From Stropharia rugosoannulata (taxonomy: Eukaryota > Basidiomycota > Agaricomycetes > Agaricales > Strophariaceae), in NCBI GenBank assembly GCA_028532985.1, contig JANCIK010000001.1, forward strand, positions 868,001 to 932,000: a stretch of DNA of 64,000 nucleotides. The letters are read 5' to 3'. This document shows positions 34,323-46,800 of this stretch, one piece after another. Positions within the stretch are counted from its first letter, which is position 1; every line of letters starts with the position of its first letter. The position numbers and the translations under genes were made by a program. The notes under the pieces are model-generated. The model was given only the letters and a program-made list of their open reading frames with translations. It was not told the DNA's origin and did no database searches.

Positions 34323-37300
34323 TTAACTTTGTGGGCGGTTAGGTAGCTGGTCGTTATTGGAATCGTGTCTCGAAAGAGCGGGGAAAAGACTAGTCCTAGA
34401 ACTTGATACAAGTACATTTGACTGGGACCTTGAATGTAATGGGAACCTCGGTGTCGTAGATGATGTGGGCGAGGGCAGACCTAGCACCCTGCTAACCAGG
34501 ATACTGGGATCGAATGGCCGTGGGCGGTATTCTTCAGGCGAGTCGGGAATGTCAGACATGGACGAGCGTTGTGTTCTGCGGAAGTCCTCAATCGGGATCG
34601 TACGCCGGGCGAGATGACCTTCGTCTGAATCGCTGGGGTGCCGGAACCGGATTTCAGATGTAGATATGGGGAGGCTCTCGGTGGGCGACTCCATGCTCTC
34701 GAGCATGGGATGGACATGTACGGGATCGGCTGCCTGCGCATTTGAAGATGAGCGCTCCGAAGTCGCATTCTCGCCCTCACTCGTTTCCATGACGTGGTAC
34801 GGCGACGCGGGGATGTTGACGCGCACCGGAATGGGGAACGTGCTAGAATTTGTTGAGCGCCCTGCAGAGACAGATGCGGAAGCTCGCTTTTGCGACTCGC
34901 CCGATGACTCGTGTACAGGTAGACCTTCCGGCGCCGTCGTTGCAATGCTCGGTACGGTTGTGTTGCTCCAGCGTGAGCGTGGCTCAGGCGGGACGGGCAG
35001 CTGGCGCGGCAACACGCGCTTCTTTTTCTCGCTCTTGACGGATGGTACATGTAGCGAACCCTCGCGCGAGCTCGTAAAGTCCAGGAACGAGATGACGCCG
35101 TCCGAAGACTCGGGCGACGGGTCGTGCTCGGCTGGTATGCTCTCCGAGCGCCCCAGCGCCTCCTGGATGGACACCGTCCTCGCGAGGCGGAACGGCATCC
35201 GCGAGCTGCCCTGGACAAACTCGGCAGCCCGGAATGGCTGGTGCGCGTCAGACGAACCAGTGGGGCGGCGTTCTAGTCTCGAGCCGCCTTCGTGCGATTG
35301 CGCCGTCGACGCAGCGCCAAATGTGTTCCGTGCGGGTTTGTACGCACTTTCCGCGGCAGCAGTGTAAAATGTCGGATCGCTCACCGAGCCAGAGCTGCTG
35401 CCCGCACCAACCCCTCCTCCGCCACCACCGTCGCTTCCGCCCTCCTCAACTGCAACATTGCTCGGCGCGATGTCGCTTCGGGACGGCGCCAATGCGCGCA
35501 GACTGGTGCCCGTAGATTCTGCGAAATCGATGCGGAACGGACTTGTCTCACGCACGCTCAAGAATACGCCATCGCGTACCTCTACGAGCTGCGCCTCGTC
35601 TTCGCTCGTAGGTGTTCGAGGCAGCGGTTTGGCTGGGGTGCGGGCCGGGGCGTCCGTGTACCACCTGCTCGTGGCTTCTGGAGGATTTGGGAGCAAGCGC
35701 CTCGTCGGACTTGTCACAGATTCGGGCGACTCCAAATCCACCTCCTGTGCGCCTGTTCCTGCATTGATGAGGTCGGCATCCAACGGAATAACAAGTGTGT
35801 GTGGCTGCGCCCGCCGTGGTGGTGGAGGGACCGGGAGAGCACGACTCGTGCGCGGACTGAGACTGCGCAGCACTGCGCGCATAATATGCGGCTCTTCGAT
35901 CCTCGGATCATCTCTCGCGTCTGTGGTATCTTGCTCCAAGCTCGTGTCAATAAATCGCGGGTCGACGATTTTACGCCCGATGTCTCGGGTGGGCGGAGAA
36001 GCACTCAAAACCGCAAGGGCAGGCGGGGTGGGCGCGCGCGCCCTTTGCTGCTGCTGGTAGAGAGCGGGGCTTGGTAGTGGTCGTAATCCCGTTGACTGTG
36101 TCGGCGGGAAAGTGCCAGTTCCGGTGCCCGTGTCTGGAGTTGTCGACTCTGCGCCCGCATCGCGCAGAATGAAAGCACGCTCGCCAGGGAATGACATACG
36201 CGCGTACGCCTCCGGGGTTCCCAGCGTCGCGCTGTGCGGCAAAGGTGAGCTATCTGATACCGAGCGTGGGCCAGATGGGATAAGGGAGGACGGTGATGTC
36301 GACCCGCGGTTCGAAACGGACGCAGCGTACGACGGCGGCTCAAGGCCTGCGCCATATGCATGTCCCTGGCTGTCCTCAGGAGCGTCGGCAACCGTATCCA
36401 GCTGGTTTTGTATATGAAGCAGCTGGAGTGGCTGGCGCGACGCTCGCTGCGCCCGCTGGCCCTGCCCGAAGCTGAAGCGCTGGCTTATGCGAGACATCGG
36501 CAGGTCTAGAGTAAAGCTTGGGGTCCACGACATGCCTGAAATATGCCTTGCCTTGCCCTTCCGCTTTGCCCGTGCCCGGCGTGCAGACTCGCTCGAGCTC
36601 GGTAGGGAAGTCGGTGCGCTGGAAGGGCGCGCACTAACCGGACTCGGGTCTCCATTGTCATTACCGCTACCATTGCTATCGCTGTGTCCAACGCTGCGCG
36701 CATATGCTGAATCCGAGTGCCGAAACCGAATCCCCAAGCCAAGCCCGCCGAGGCTGCCACGCACGGTCTGGCGCCGCCAGCGGTTGAAGCCACTCAAGGC
36801 GCTCCACCGCTTGCGCTGCGCCTCCTTTGGACTTGCCTGTCGCTCTTCGTCAACATACTCGAGGCTTTTGTCTTCTGGAAACGCGCCCGGTGCGATATTA
36901 ATCACTGGCCCTTGGTCTGTGTTTGCGCCCGCCTCTTGTGCCTTCGGGCTGCCATGCTCTGGTCTCTGTTGCCCATATGTGTTTGACCACATACGATGCC
37001 TCCGTCGCCGCCTCGGTCGATAAACAAGAAAAAAAAATAGCATGCCGGAGATGATAACAAAGGCCAGGATACCAGCTAACGCAAATGCCGCAATGGTACC
37101 TTCCGGGAAAGCCGACGCGCCCGATGCTGCGCTGGTAATGGCAGTGGTATTACCTGTGTTTGTGATTGGCGGCGGCACTGGTACACTGAAAATCACACCA
37201 TGGTTAGTGTGATGTATAAGGTTGAAATCGGTCACTTACGGCGAAGGAACAATAGACTTGAAGCCTCCAATAAGGATAGACAAGTCGGTGCCATCTACAT

Positions 37301-38233
37301 TCTCCACAGTAACTGCATGCGGGACGGCAGGGTCGAGGTCTGTGGCAAAGAATAGCAGGGAGTCGGTCTGCGTGAAGGAGGAACGCGCGTTGAACAGTAC
37401 CGCGGTGTTGTTGTCGAGTGTTACGGAGTAATTACCTGATTTCGGAGAAGTTTGTCCAAGTAAAAGAAAGGTGGTGCCTTCCGTGGTGTTAGAGTGGTCA
37501 TCAATCCTTTTGAACTAGTCAGGCGCACCGTTGAAAACCGCCATTGCTAGGTCACCCATTGTTGTCGTCGTGTGAAAGATAGGGCTTTGAGGATTTGGGG
37601 TAAGTGACCATGATCCACGGAAGGATATGTCCTGCTCGTTGAGGGTTTGATTCTGAAATCCTGTGCTAAGAACAATATATTGCATCAATATTTTCCATCA
37701 ATATTCTATGCCGCAACCACGCACTTGTTTGCCACTGGTAACGGCGACGAAAATAAGATAGCTTGATCAAATACAAGCATAGACGAGTCGGGTGGATTTT
37801 GATCAGGCGGGATATTGGCTATCAGTTGCAGTGTGTGGTTGGTGTCGTTCAACGTTTGAATTTGGGCAAGAACGTTGTCGCCTGTAAGAAAGTTTGGAAA
37901 AGGCTCGCCGTCTAGGGATATAGAGTAGTTGGCCTTTGTTGCGTTGCCCATAAGGGTAATACCGGTGCCTGCAATCATTAGACGATGACAATAAATGATT
38001 TCAGGCAACGTACCTGCCCATTGTATCTGCAGCGCCGCGCCGTCCAGGGAGGTTATATGTTGGCTTGTACCTACGCCGACGAAGGTGGTGTCCTGCGCGG
38101 GGAAAAAGCCCGTAGAAGTAAAGTATGGGTTCCAGCCGCTGCTCAGATTGGGTGCGGAAAAGGTGTCACGAAAAGGAAAGTATGAAATACATGGCGAAGT
38201 ATCGTCCACAGAAAACGTTACGAGCGTCTCCAT
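34323..38233 (-). CDS. Single-pass membrane protein with extracellular beta-sandwich-like domains and very long cytoplasmic tail
   Basis: Five exons (38014-38233, 37725-37968, 37529-37665, 37240-37477, 34323-37185) join to 1,233 residues. Residues 1-285 are Thr/Asn/Gly-rich with many N-glycosylation sequons and two similar halves (GNATKANYSISLDGEPFPNF; QTSPKSGNYSVTLDNNT), likely repeated carbohydrate-binding-like beta-sandwiches. A transmembrane helix follows (AAFALAGILAFVIISGMLFF) and then a stop-transfer cluster (YRPRRRRRHR). The remaining about 900 residues are Ser/Pro/Arg-rich, low complexity. The layout is common among agaric surface proteins and suggests a wall-sensing or signalling role, which is inference. 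No signal peptide is visible at the chosen start, so an upstream exon may be missing. A 51-nt intron (37478-37528) removes an apparent TAG. Confidence 0.75.
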
Positions 38234-38640
38234 AAAAGCATGGGCAACCCGGTCGAGTCCAGCACGATGGAGTTGAAGAAAGACAAGCTGGTGAGCACAC
38301 GGCTGGGTACTGAACTAGGTCTTGTTGGCGAATCGAAAATGTATGTTTGCGCGATGTGATGGATGGTTGCTGATATGACAGGAAAGAGGAAATAGCACCT
38401 TGCAGACGTCTGATACGGTTGCTTGGAGTGCTCTGGGACGGGTGCGGTGGTGGTTATCACAGAAACCGCCAACTAGAAGTATCCCGGCATGAACGCTGGA
38501 AGCAAGGGGGTCCGTGGATTTGATGACGGATTTAGAGAGTTTTCTGGGCATTTTCGTGTGCCCGACATTTCCATTTACATCGTCATACCGACCGCGTCCG
38601 GCGTATTACTCGCTAGCTCCGCCAACATCACGGCTTGCTC
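38234..38640. other. Divergent intergenic region
   Basis: About 400 bp between the membrane-protein start and the AAA-type gene start on opposite strands. It may hide a signal-peptide exon of the membrane protein: the minus frame upstream of 38233 is open back to a TAG near 38305 and has a good acceptor (CTCACCAG). It also contains both promoters. Confidence 0.35.
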
Positions 38641-41600
38641 ATGTCACTCATCCACTTGATAGGCACACAAGCCTTTCTGCCGGCCCTGCTGGCGCACATC
38701 CGAGGCTCTGCAACAACCCCAACGGTGCCCATTGACCATGTAATTCTCCAGTCGATCCTGCTTTGTCTAATCACTGGCGAGAAGCACCTCATTCTTCGCA
38801 CTCCAGAGGAAGACGTGCCCCTCACGGCACAGCTTGCGGCCTGGGTAAGTCTCCAAACTGATTTTCTATCTATGGTTCCGGGCGATCTGCTATTCTTATG
38901 AGAACCATTCCGACGGATGCCTTCTTCCGCCGTCGCGACTTGCAATCCATAAATGCATGAAGATTTGCATATTAAGCTTCAGCAAGAACCCTTGTATCTG
39001 CTGGACGTGTCGTTTGGCGCGCATATATGCGGCTTGAGACACCGGTATAACTGCCAACCTTGAGTCAGAAGTGACTGAAGCACTCCTCGAATGGCAAATA
39101 TCCGTTCTCACTTGGCTCTGGAGTTTCATACCTTTCGGGGGTCCTCAAACACACCTACCATACTGGACTACCTCCGAATGTTACTTGCACTCCATTCAAC
39201 CATCACCACGAGTTTGATTCTCTGTCATCCATGGCATGCTGCACTCCAAGTAGCATTTAAATCCTCTGCGGGACACCGGATAGCACGGCAAGGGACGTGA
39301 TATCTAGTGTCATGGAACGTTATCGGCGTCTTCTTGCAATTGCGCAAGACTCCAAAGAACCTCTAGGTGGGCGCATAATCGAACCTCTATTGCATTATGT
39401 TAACTGATGGTCGTTTGACAGTGTCCCGCGTGTAACGGCATTTGCTTTCATTTTTTTTGCTCAGCAGACCATATTATAAATCGACATTCACTTGTCAACT
39501 GTTGGCATAAAGAACCTGCTTGGACATATCCTTTCTACGCCAACGAGTCCTTTGCGGGCGCCGGATAGCACGGTAAAAGACGTGATATTCAGTGTTTCTG
39601 TCCACCGAAAGCCGATAGTTGGTTGGTCGTAGAAGCGTCTACCGGCCAAATCCCACGCACTCAGCAAGGTGCGAAGAACGCTACGAAAGGAATCTGGCAC
39701 CGTCTATTGCCCGATCAAGTGTTGCTTGAAGCTGCATTGTATACAGCGAGTCCAAGGTTGAGCATGGCTCGAATAATTTTCATATCTGAGGTGAGCTTAT
39801 AATCAATATTTTATTGCTTACAGATACCTGAGCAGGTTGACAGTGTCCCGTATATTACGGGTGTCTGTTTTTCAATTAACTTTTCAAAATTTGTTCCTAA
39901 GAACAATTTGTGATTCAACCTTCTATGTGATCAAGGCGTTCAAATTTAATATATCCTTTACGTTTTCCCCGCGGATGTTCACATTTTCACATAGATGCAT
40001 CTGGTGTCTCGTCCTCCTGACTGATCTACAATGTGCTAACCAATCCGTATATAGACGTTATCATGCATATTCGACAGGCCGACGCGAAGACTAAAAATAC
40101 GCCCACAGACCTCCAAGACAAGCAAATACGTACGCCGATCGCCTGCCGGTACCAAGTTACAGCATGACGGAACGACGACTTTCCTCCGTTCGTTACTGAT
40201 TCAACCCGGAACAAGTCCTTTGGATGAAGAGAACCCAGGCAGCGAGGGTGCGAAGAACTTTGGGGCAGGGAGCTCTCATACATGGCGCTCCCCGCCAAAC
40301 CCATACCGCAGTAGGCCGGGTAGCAGAGGCAAAAGACCACACTCGGAACATCATGCGTATGATACTGCCCAAGAAATTATACCTGACTCGTTCGCCACCC
40401 CGTCGTTATTGAGCTATGCGGACTCTCAGAGCACAACTACGCCCTCGATCATTCGCCCCAAACCTATGTATCCCAATAAGGAGCCTGCGCATGCATACAT
40501 TGACCCGCTTCCCCTCAATAATGTTAATTCCCACCGACGACGCAAGTCCAGTAGTGTACACGCCCCGCCGGAACCTCCTCATGCTCTTGTACTGTCTAAT
40601 CTTGAAGAGGCTTCTGACCCAGTGCAACGTGCCTTGGCGCGGGTCCTGGCTGAGAAGAAGATCGTACTTCCCGCGCCACTAGGGCAGAATGCCACTACTT
40701 GGGAGCTCCCCGAGGGGTTCATCACCATCGCAGTATGTCCGTGGAGTGCTACGGAACGGCCCGCCCTACACAATTCACTCCTCGACAAATTTTCCATGAG
40801 CGCCAATGTCTTCGTATCTTCAAGTGTGCGGCGGGATTTACGCCTGCTTCCATTCTCCCTATCCTCGACGCGCCTGCAAGGCAGCATGGGAAGCCAGGGA
40901 CTAGACAAGGTGTTCTCTCAATCAACGCCAAACAGCCCAGCGCGTCCACCCGCGCTGGCACTGCCGATAACGCAAACACCGCCGCCCGGCCCACCCAGCG
41001 CGCTTCCGCCCCACCACCAGCCAACACACGCATTTACGCCTCCCTCACCACTCTTATCTGCACATTCGCAGTCGTATTCGCACCACTCCATCTCGCACCA
41101 GCGCTCAGCGACCTACGCCGCGCCTGCCGCGCATGCGCATCCTTCTCGTCCGTTGCCACCAATTTTTCCCAGCGCACCCGTCACTCCCGTGCTGCTCTCT
41201 GCGCTGCGGACGGCGTACGCACATACGCGAATCGCCCCGAGTTTGTCGCTATACCTTGCCGACACGCTGAGCGCGACACGCGCGCACCCCAAGCTCGATG
41301 CCCTACTGTTAAGCGTCCGCGCGCACCGCGACGCGGAGGACCTAGTGCGGGCTGTGCGTGTAGTCGGCACGGATCCCACTGGGGCAGAACTGCTGCGCCC
41401 AGCCCTGGACAACTCGGGGCCTATGGGCAGATACAACCAGGACTACAGACATAGCGAAGAGCTTGAAGGGACAGAGGTAGAAGTTGACGAAGAGGAGGAC
41501 GAAGACTACCAGTCCGCACTGGACGTATGGGCTACAGAAGGCAGTGCAACGGCACTTGGGCACGGCAATGACCATGAGCACGCCCCGCTCATGTCGGCAC

Positions 41601-41953
41601 AGAAGATGTCTGCAGGCGGCGCATCGACTAAGAACGCGTCGATGAAGGCTCAGTCGTTTGGTGCCCGCGAAGGGCCTGTGCACCTCTACGAGAGTGAGGA
41701 GGGCGACGGTGATGAATGGAGAGAGCGCTGGTTGGATGCAGCGGAGGTGGATGTTGCGCGCGTCGTGCCTCGCGTCGTTTCGCATCGGGTCAGGCTGCGC
41801 GGCGCACCCCAGGATGAAGTGCTAGCAAGTGCGGTTTTTGGCGCGACGTTTGCGCCAGACGAGGGCTGGAAGGGTGAGCAGGCAGCTGATACGGATGGGC
41901 AAGACCCAGATTCGGTCAAAGCGGTGTTGGTGCAGATCCTGGCGGACGTTTAA
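38641..41953 (+). CDS. AAA/Mg-chelatase ChlI-like fungal protein with a 1.2-kb intron
   Basis: Two exons (38641-38844 and 40055-41953) join in phase to 700 residues. Exon 1 has ITGEKHLILRTPEEDVPLTA, a degenerate nucleotide-site region. Across the junction AAW continues to TLSCIFDRPTRRLKIRP and FLRSLLIQP. The AAA-type core has a Walker-B-like HALVLSNLEEA, then RALARVLAEKK, FITIAVCPWSATERP and the arginine-finger-type LLDKFSMS. The C-terminal part includes helices (LLSALRTAYAHTRIAPSLSL) and an acidic stretch, ending VKAVLVQILADV. Fungal members are annotated as magnesium-chelatase-like from this core, but a canonical GxxGxGK P-loop is missing, so ATP hydrolysis is doubtful. The splice sites of the giant intron are canonical (GTAAGT; branch CTAAC; ATATAG). 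Confidence 0.75.
38845..40054. repeat. 1.2-kb intron with internal imperfect direct repeats, probable insertion
   Basis: This intron is about twenty times longer than its neighbours. It contains two ordered repeat pairs. Pair A: CCGGATAGCACGG followed by GACGTGATAT at 39265-39308 and 39551-39594. Pair B: TGACAGTGTCCCG at 39415 and 39838, each followed by a T/A-C-G-G variant. Short frames (DVISSVMERYRRLLAIAQD at 39295; TEALLEWQISVLTWLW at 39076) look coding-derived but are broken. The inserted DNA is likely a decayed mobile element of unknown class with a partial self-duplication. Confidence 0.6.
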
Positions 41954-43839
41954 ACGGACCATATGATTTGAGTTAAACTGATTAGTGAGCGTTTGACTGA
42001 TTACTTTCCGGGATTAGTGGCTGCTTTTTGGTACTTAAGGCCAAGATAAAGTTTTTGAGGTGTTACATGTCATTTTTAGGATGGTGAAATAGAGATGTTA
42101 TTCAGACATTGTCGATTTATTGACGGGTGTTATGTGCGCTTGTGGATGCTCGGGCGCTTATACACAAATATGATAACGATCATGTGGCAATGCTTAAGTT
42201 GAGGCGCCTCGGTGTAAGTAGCGAACTCCATCGCTCGATTCCATCTCACGCAATCATGGTTCCCGGGGATAGAACTGAGCATTGATGAAATGGAGGCTAT
42301 ACTCGCCCTTATCATCTGCCAGTGAGGTTGAGGTTGGAACATTACCATATTGTAGCTTCACGGGAGAGGAAACTTGTAGATTGACTCTAGATAGTCTAGC
42401 TGGTACAACGTAGCGGAGAAATCGATATAGAGACTCTCATGCTACGAGATACAGGTTAAAGTATTCGAGGAAGTTGTTGCCAGTTTTTATTGAAAAGCTA
42501 CAGCTGGCCAAAGGGAGTTCATGTATGCACTTATCGAAAAACCCAGTTTGTAGCCGATTCCTTTTTATAGCTTCGTTCATGAAAATGAGAAAGCAAGAAG
42601 CAAAGTGATTCGGTTGCAGAAGCCATATTGAAGCCCGCCTAATCAGAATCAGCAGATCACTGGATTGGTTAAATATGAAACCCAGAAATATTTTCACGCC
42701 TTGAGTTATTTTGAATGTAAGGCTGATGCATGATGCGGCATGTCGTAAGATTAGCCTCCCAAGATAGCAGAAGCTGCACCAAAGTTCAGCACAGGCAGTC
42801 GCAAAAAAGATACGAAGATAAGGGCCAGTCATGGATCGATGTTAAATCGCTAGTGGACTGCAACAGCATCTTTAGAATTGGAACGTAAAGGAGGGCCGAT
42901 TCAGAACGTGCAGACAGATGCCACGAAGGGAATTCGCTTGCCTTGCAATGCATAGGTTAGGCAATGTCCATGGCTATCGGAATACAAGTTCCAGAAAGAT
43001 GCCGTATACGTTTGTCGTTTCGCCCGTGCAACATGTAACACGGTTACTTATTACTGAACGAGGATATCGGCGACCTTCCTCGATTTCTTGGACGCATGTA
43101 GCCTCCTCCAGAAACGCCGATAATATGCGACTATAAGCCGTATCAGCTCCACAGCCATTTGGCGTAGTCAGGCGCAGTCCCAGTCAGAGGGATTTTCAGA
43201 AATCTCCATGCTGGATGTTGAGTTCCCGCGTCCTGCTGCGGTTCTAAGCGCATTAAACTTGCGGTCCTAGAAGGTTTGGTAATAGTATGGTTTGTCGTCA
43301 GTAGTGTACGTACATTGCAGCCTTCATCATCTGAATCATCTCTTAAAAAGAATAAGGTTCTAAGTATCATTGAAGCGCGTCACCGCTTCGCTATGTAGAT
43401 TCCAGACGACAATCCATTGCAAGCGTTGGATGTCCATGACTTTTGGCGGTTGACATGGGAAGCTTGTTTGTGTTCCTGCGACTTTCCACCGGGCGGGACA
43501 AAATTGGTCCAGGTGATTACTTTCACGCTGCGGTCGACTATGCAAATACTCAGCTTTTATTCAAACTCAGGTGCATTTCTTGATTCTTTGTCGCAATTTC
43601 TTTGTTGAAGACAAGGCAAGTTTGGTGGTTGCGACTAAGTTGAGATGAATATCAAAATGAAATTGGCAGCATATTTTCATCATTACATCATACTTAGCAA
43701 TCCGTTTGAATGGCCGTGGGCCGGCGGGGCCGTATTGACTCGAGCCCCTGTCCCGCAGACATATCGTTCTTTGTTCACTACCTCATTCATTCTAATCTTG
43801 GGCGGCACTTCTTGATACATCCAAAGAGTCTATTCGCGC
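41954..43839. other. Intergenic stretch, no gene recognised
   Basis: About 1.9 kb. A minus-strand frame of 131 codons (42437-42832) is Phe/Leu/Cys-rich without a known motif, and shorter frames lie on both strands. None can be joined by convincing splice sites. The region holds the 3' flank of the AAA-type gene and the promoter of the Zn2Cys6 regulator. Confidence 0.45.
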
Positions 43840-46800
43840 ATGACATCTCCAGACGGCAATGCAGAGGGCCAGTCCCAGCTCAAGAAACGGCGCATCCCTG
43901 GCGCATGCGACATCTGCAAGCGTAAAAAGAGTGCGTTCGTTTCTCATCAGTGTGTCCAAATTTAATGATGACTGGTTTGTCCAACAGTTCGCTGTAAGCA
44001 TGAGCCCATTTTGTGTTATTCAACTACAGTACGGATTAACTCGAGTTTCCAGGCGATAGTGGCGAGATGCCTGACAATAGGTGCACGAATTGCGTGCAGT
44101 ACGGGCTAGAGTGCACCCATAAGGAGGTTACGAAAGTTAGTTGGTGTGTGTCTGTTGCCTTCATCGGACTCTCATAGAATCTTCTAGACACTTGGCTCAG
44201 CGAAAGGGTGCATAAACTGAATTATCCCTCATTTCTGGCGGACTGATAGGTCGTCTTGAAGTTATGTTGAAGGTTTAGAGGCCCGACTCGAAAAGATGGA
44301 TCGCCTCTTAAGCAAGCTACTTCCAGGCATAGACATACACCAGCAGGTGGAAAAAATGGATGCCACTCCGTCTCCTCCACCGGAACCAGAGCTATTGCCT
44401 CGCAACGACGACGAGACGCCCGACACTATGGTCACCATGCAGCTAAACCGGCTGACGCTTAATCCCAAGCAAAACAGGTTCTTCGGAAAGTCCAGGTACG
44501 AGCTATTATTTTCCTTTTTATATTCTTCATAACATTCTTCCAGCGGGTACCAGTTGGTACAAACCGCGCTTGACCTGAAGCAGGAATATGTAGGAGAACG
44601 TATTCCCCGTAACCGGACCCTGATACCTCTGAAACGTTTCGAATTTTGGGAAATTCCACCTGTATGTGTTCTTGGCGCGAGCACGCACCTAACCCTCTGA
44701 TGCTTCTTCTAGTGGGTTACTCGCAATCCTGACTGCGAGCCGGCCCAGCCGGAATACATTTTCCCAGAAGAAGACCTAATGTCATCGCTGATCAATATTT
44801 ACTTCGAACACGTCAATCAATTCCTTCCGCTGTTACATCGTCCAACGCTAGAAAGGTTAATCTCGGAAGGCCTACATCATGAAGACCAACAACTGGGCGG
44901 CGTCGTATTGATGGTATGCGCGCTGGGGTCGCGCTTTTCTGATGACCCTCGCGTGTTCGCCGATGGCTTTGACGCGCCACGCTCCGCCGGTTGGAAGTAT
45001 TATGAGCAAGCCACCGTCTTGCGCAAGTCTCTGTATAGAAGGACTACGTTGTACGAGCTTCAGCTACATGCGGTACGTTTGCTTTCTGCAAAGACATTTT
45101 GAATAAACTCATGGAATTAGCTCCATATTCTGTTCCGCCAATCAAGCGAAACTCCACAAGGCGTATGGGCGCAGATTGGCCTTGCCATAAGACTATGCCA
45201 AGAGGTTGGCGCTCATCGACGGAGGCCCAGGGCGCCTGACACACCACCAAGTGCAGAGGATGAACTATGGAAAAGGGCATTTTGGTAAGTATTATCCATC
45301 GAAATTCTAATGTGAATAATGTTTGACTGTGATCAAGGGTGTTGATGTGCATAGATCGACACATCAGTTCATTTGCTGGACGCCCGTGTGGGCTGCAAGA
45401 TGAAGAGTGTGTGCCACTCAACCTCAATCGATGTCCTTGCTAACTACTTATAGCTTTGATCTTGATCTACCACTGGAGTGTGATGACGAATACTGGGAAA
45501 ACGGATTCCAGCAACCAGCTGGCAAACCATCGTACATATCTTTCTTCAATGCATATCTGCGTCTGGTCGATATTCTGGCTTATGCTATGCGCCTGATTGT
45601 GCGTGGATCATCAAAATTGACCGCTTTCTAACATTGATGAGCTGTCTACCTCCAGTACTCAATCAAGCGCCCGCGTAACACTTTCGGACGGCCACCGCTT
45701 TCGGAGCAGCAAGTCATAGTCGAGTTAGACTCAGCTATGAATAGCTGGATGGACTCGGTTCCTGAACATCGTGCGTAAATCAGTGATACTCGTCAGTCTC
45801 CCACTCACCGCCTATTCAGTGAGGTGGAATCCAAGTTGTGATAAATTGTTATTCCTAAAGCAATCTGCTACACTATATGCAACATACTATTATCTGCAGA
45901 TATTTATCCACCGACCATTTATCCCCTCCCCGAGGAACCCCATACCGCTATCTTTCCCCTCCCTCGCAATTTGCACCAACGCCGCAAGGTCGTGCTGTCA
46001 TGTCCTCGAATCATTCACCAAACATGGTCCAATACCATTCTCGTTTATCCAGGTATCTATCTATCTATTCGATGAGTATAGCTTGGGTCTAATGGGCTTG
46101 GTAGAACACTGCATTTACTGCGGCTGTGATACTTCTTTTGAACATTTGGAGTGGAAAGAGAACAGGATATGCACCTAATCCGAAGCGGGAGATGGAAGAC
46201 GTGCAGCGGTGCAGGCAGATTCTAAAGGCCTCCGAATTACGGTGAGTAGCTTCATTATAAGTGATTTGGCTTGTACTGATACGTATGCTTCTTTAGCTAT
46301 GCCTCTGCAGGGCGATACTGGGATATCCTCACAGAACTGGCGTTCGCAGGCGACGTGGCAATACCGTCTCCAAACAATAATACTATCAGTCCCAGCCCCA
46401 ACCCAAATTCAACTGCGAATAACACCACAAGCGCCGCTGCGCCCCGGCAGCAAAAGCGCTCGCGCGACGCGGACGAGGACGCGGGGACTAGTGTCTCCCC
46501 GCCTGCCTCCCCAATAGACGTGCACTTCCGCGCCTTCGCGGGCTCGCGGCGCGTCTCCGCCACCGCGTCCGCGTCGACAGCGACCTCGCCGACGCACTCC
46601 ACGCCGACGCCGCCCACCTCAACCGCGCCCGGGTCGCCTGCGCCGCCCGCGCTCTTTTCCCTCCCGATGTATGGCAACGAGCTCGGGCGCCTGCCAATCT
46701 ACGGTCAGTTCAACTTCTCGGACGTCGTCGATCCGCACGCGCGCGGAGTCCTCCCCGCCAGTGCGTCTTTCAACGGCGGTGCTATGCACGGCGTGCAGCA

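Noticed and set aside
34481..36417. Several open frames of 100-260 codons within the membrane-protein tail
   Set aside because: All overlap the single 2.9-kb exon, which has the consistent frame and splice context; the others are shadows.
37515..37517. An in-frame TAG that seemed to break the large membrane-protein gene
   Set aside because: It lies within a 51-nt intron (37478-37528) with donor GTGCGC, branch CTAAC and acceptor AAG; removal joins NG to TTFLLLGQ as in the other half.
42437..42832. 131-codon open frame on the minus strand
   Set aside because: Phe/Leu/Cys-rich with no motif, no splice partner and no supporting neighbour; chance frame in an intergenic region is more likely.
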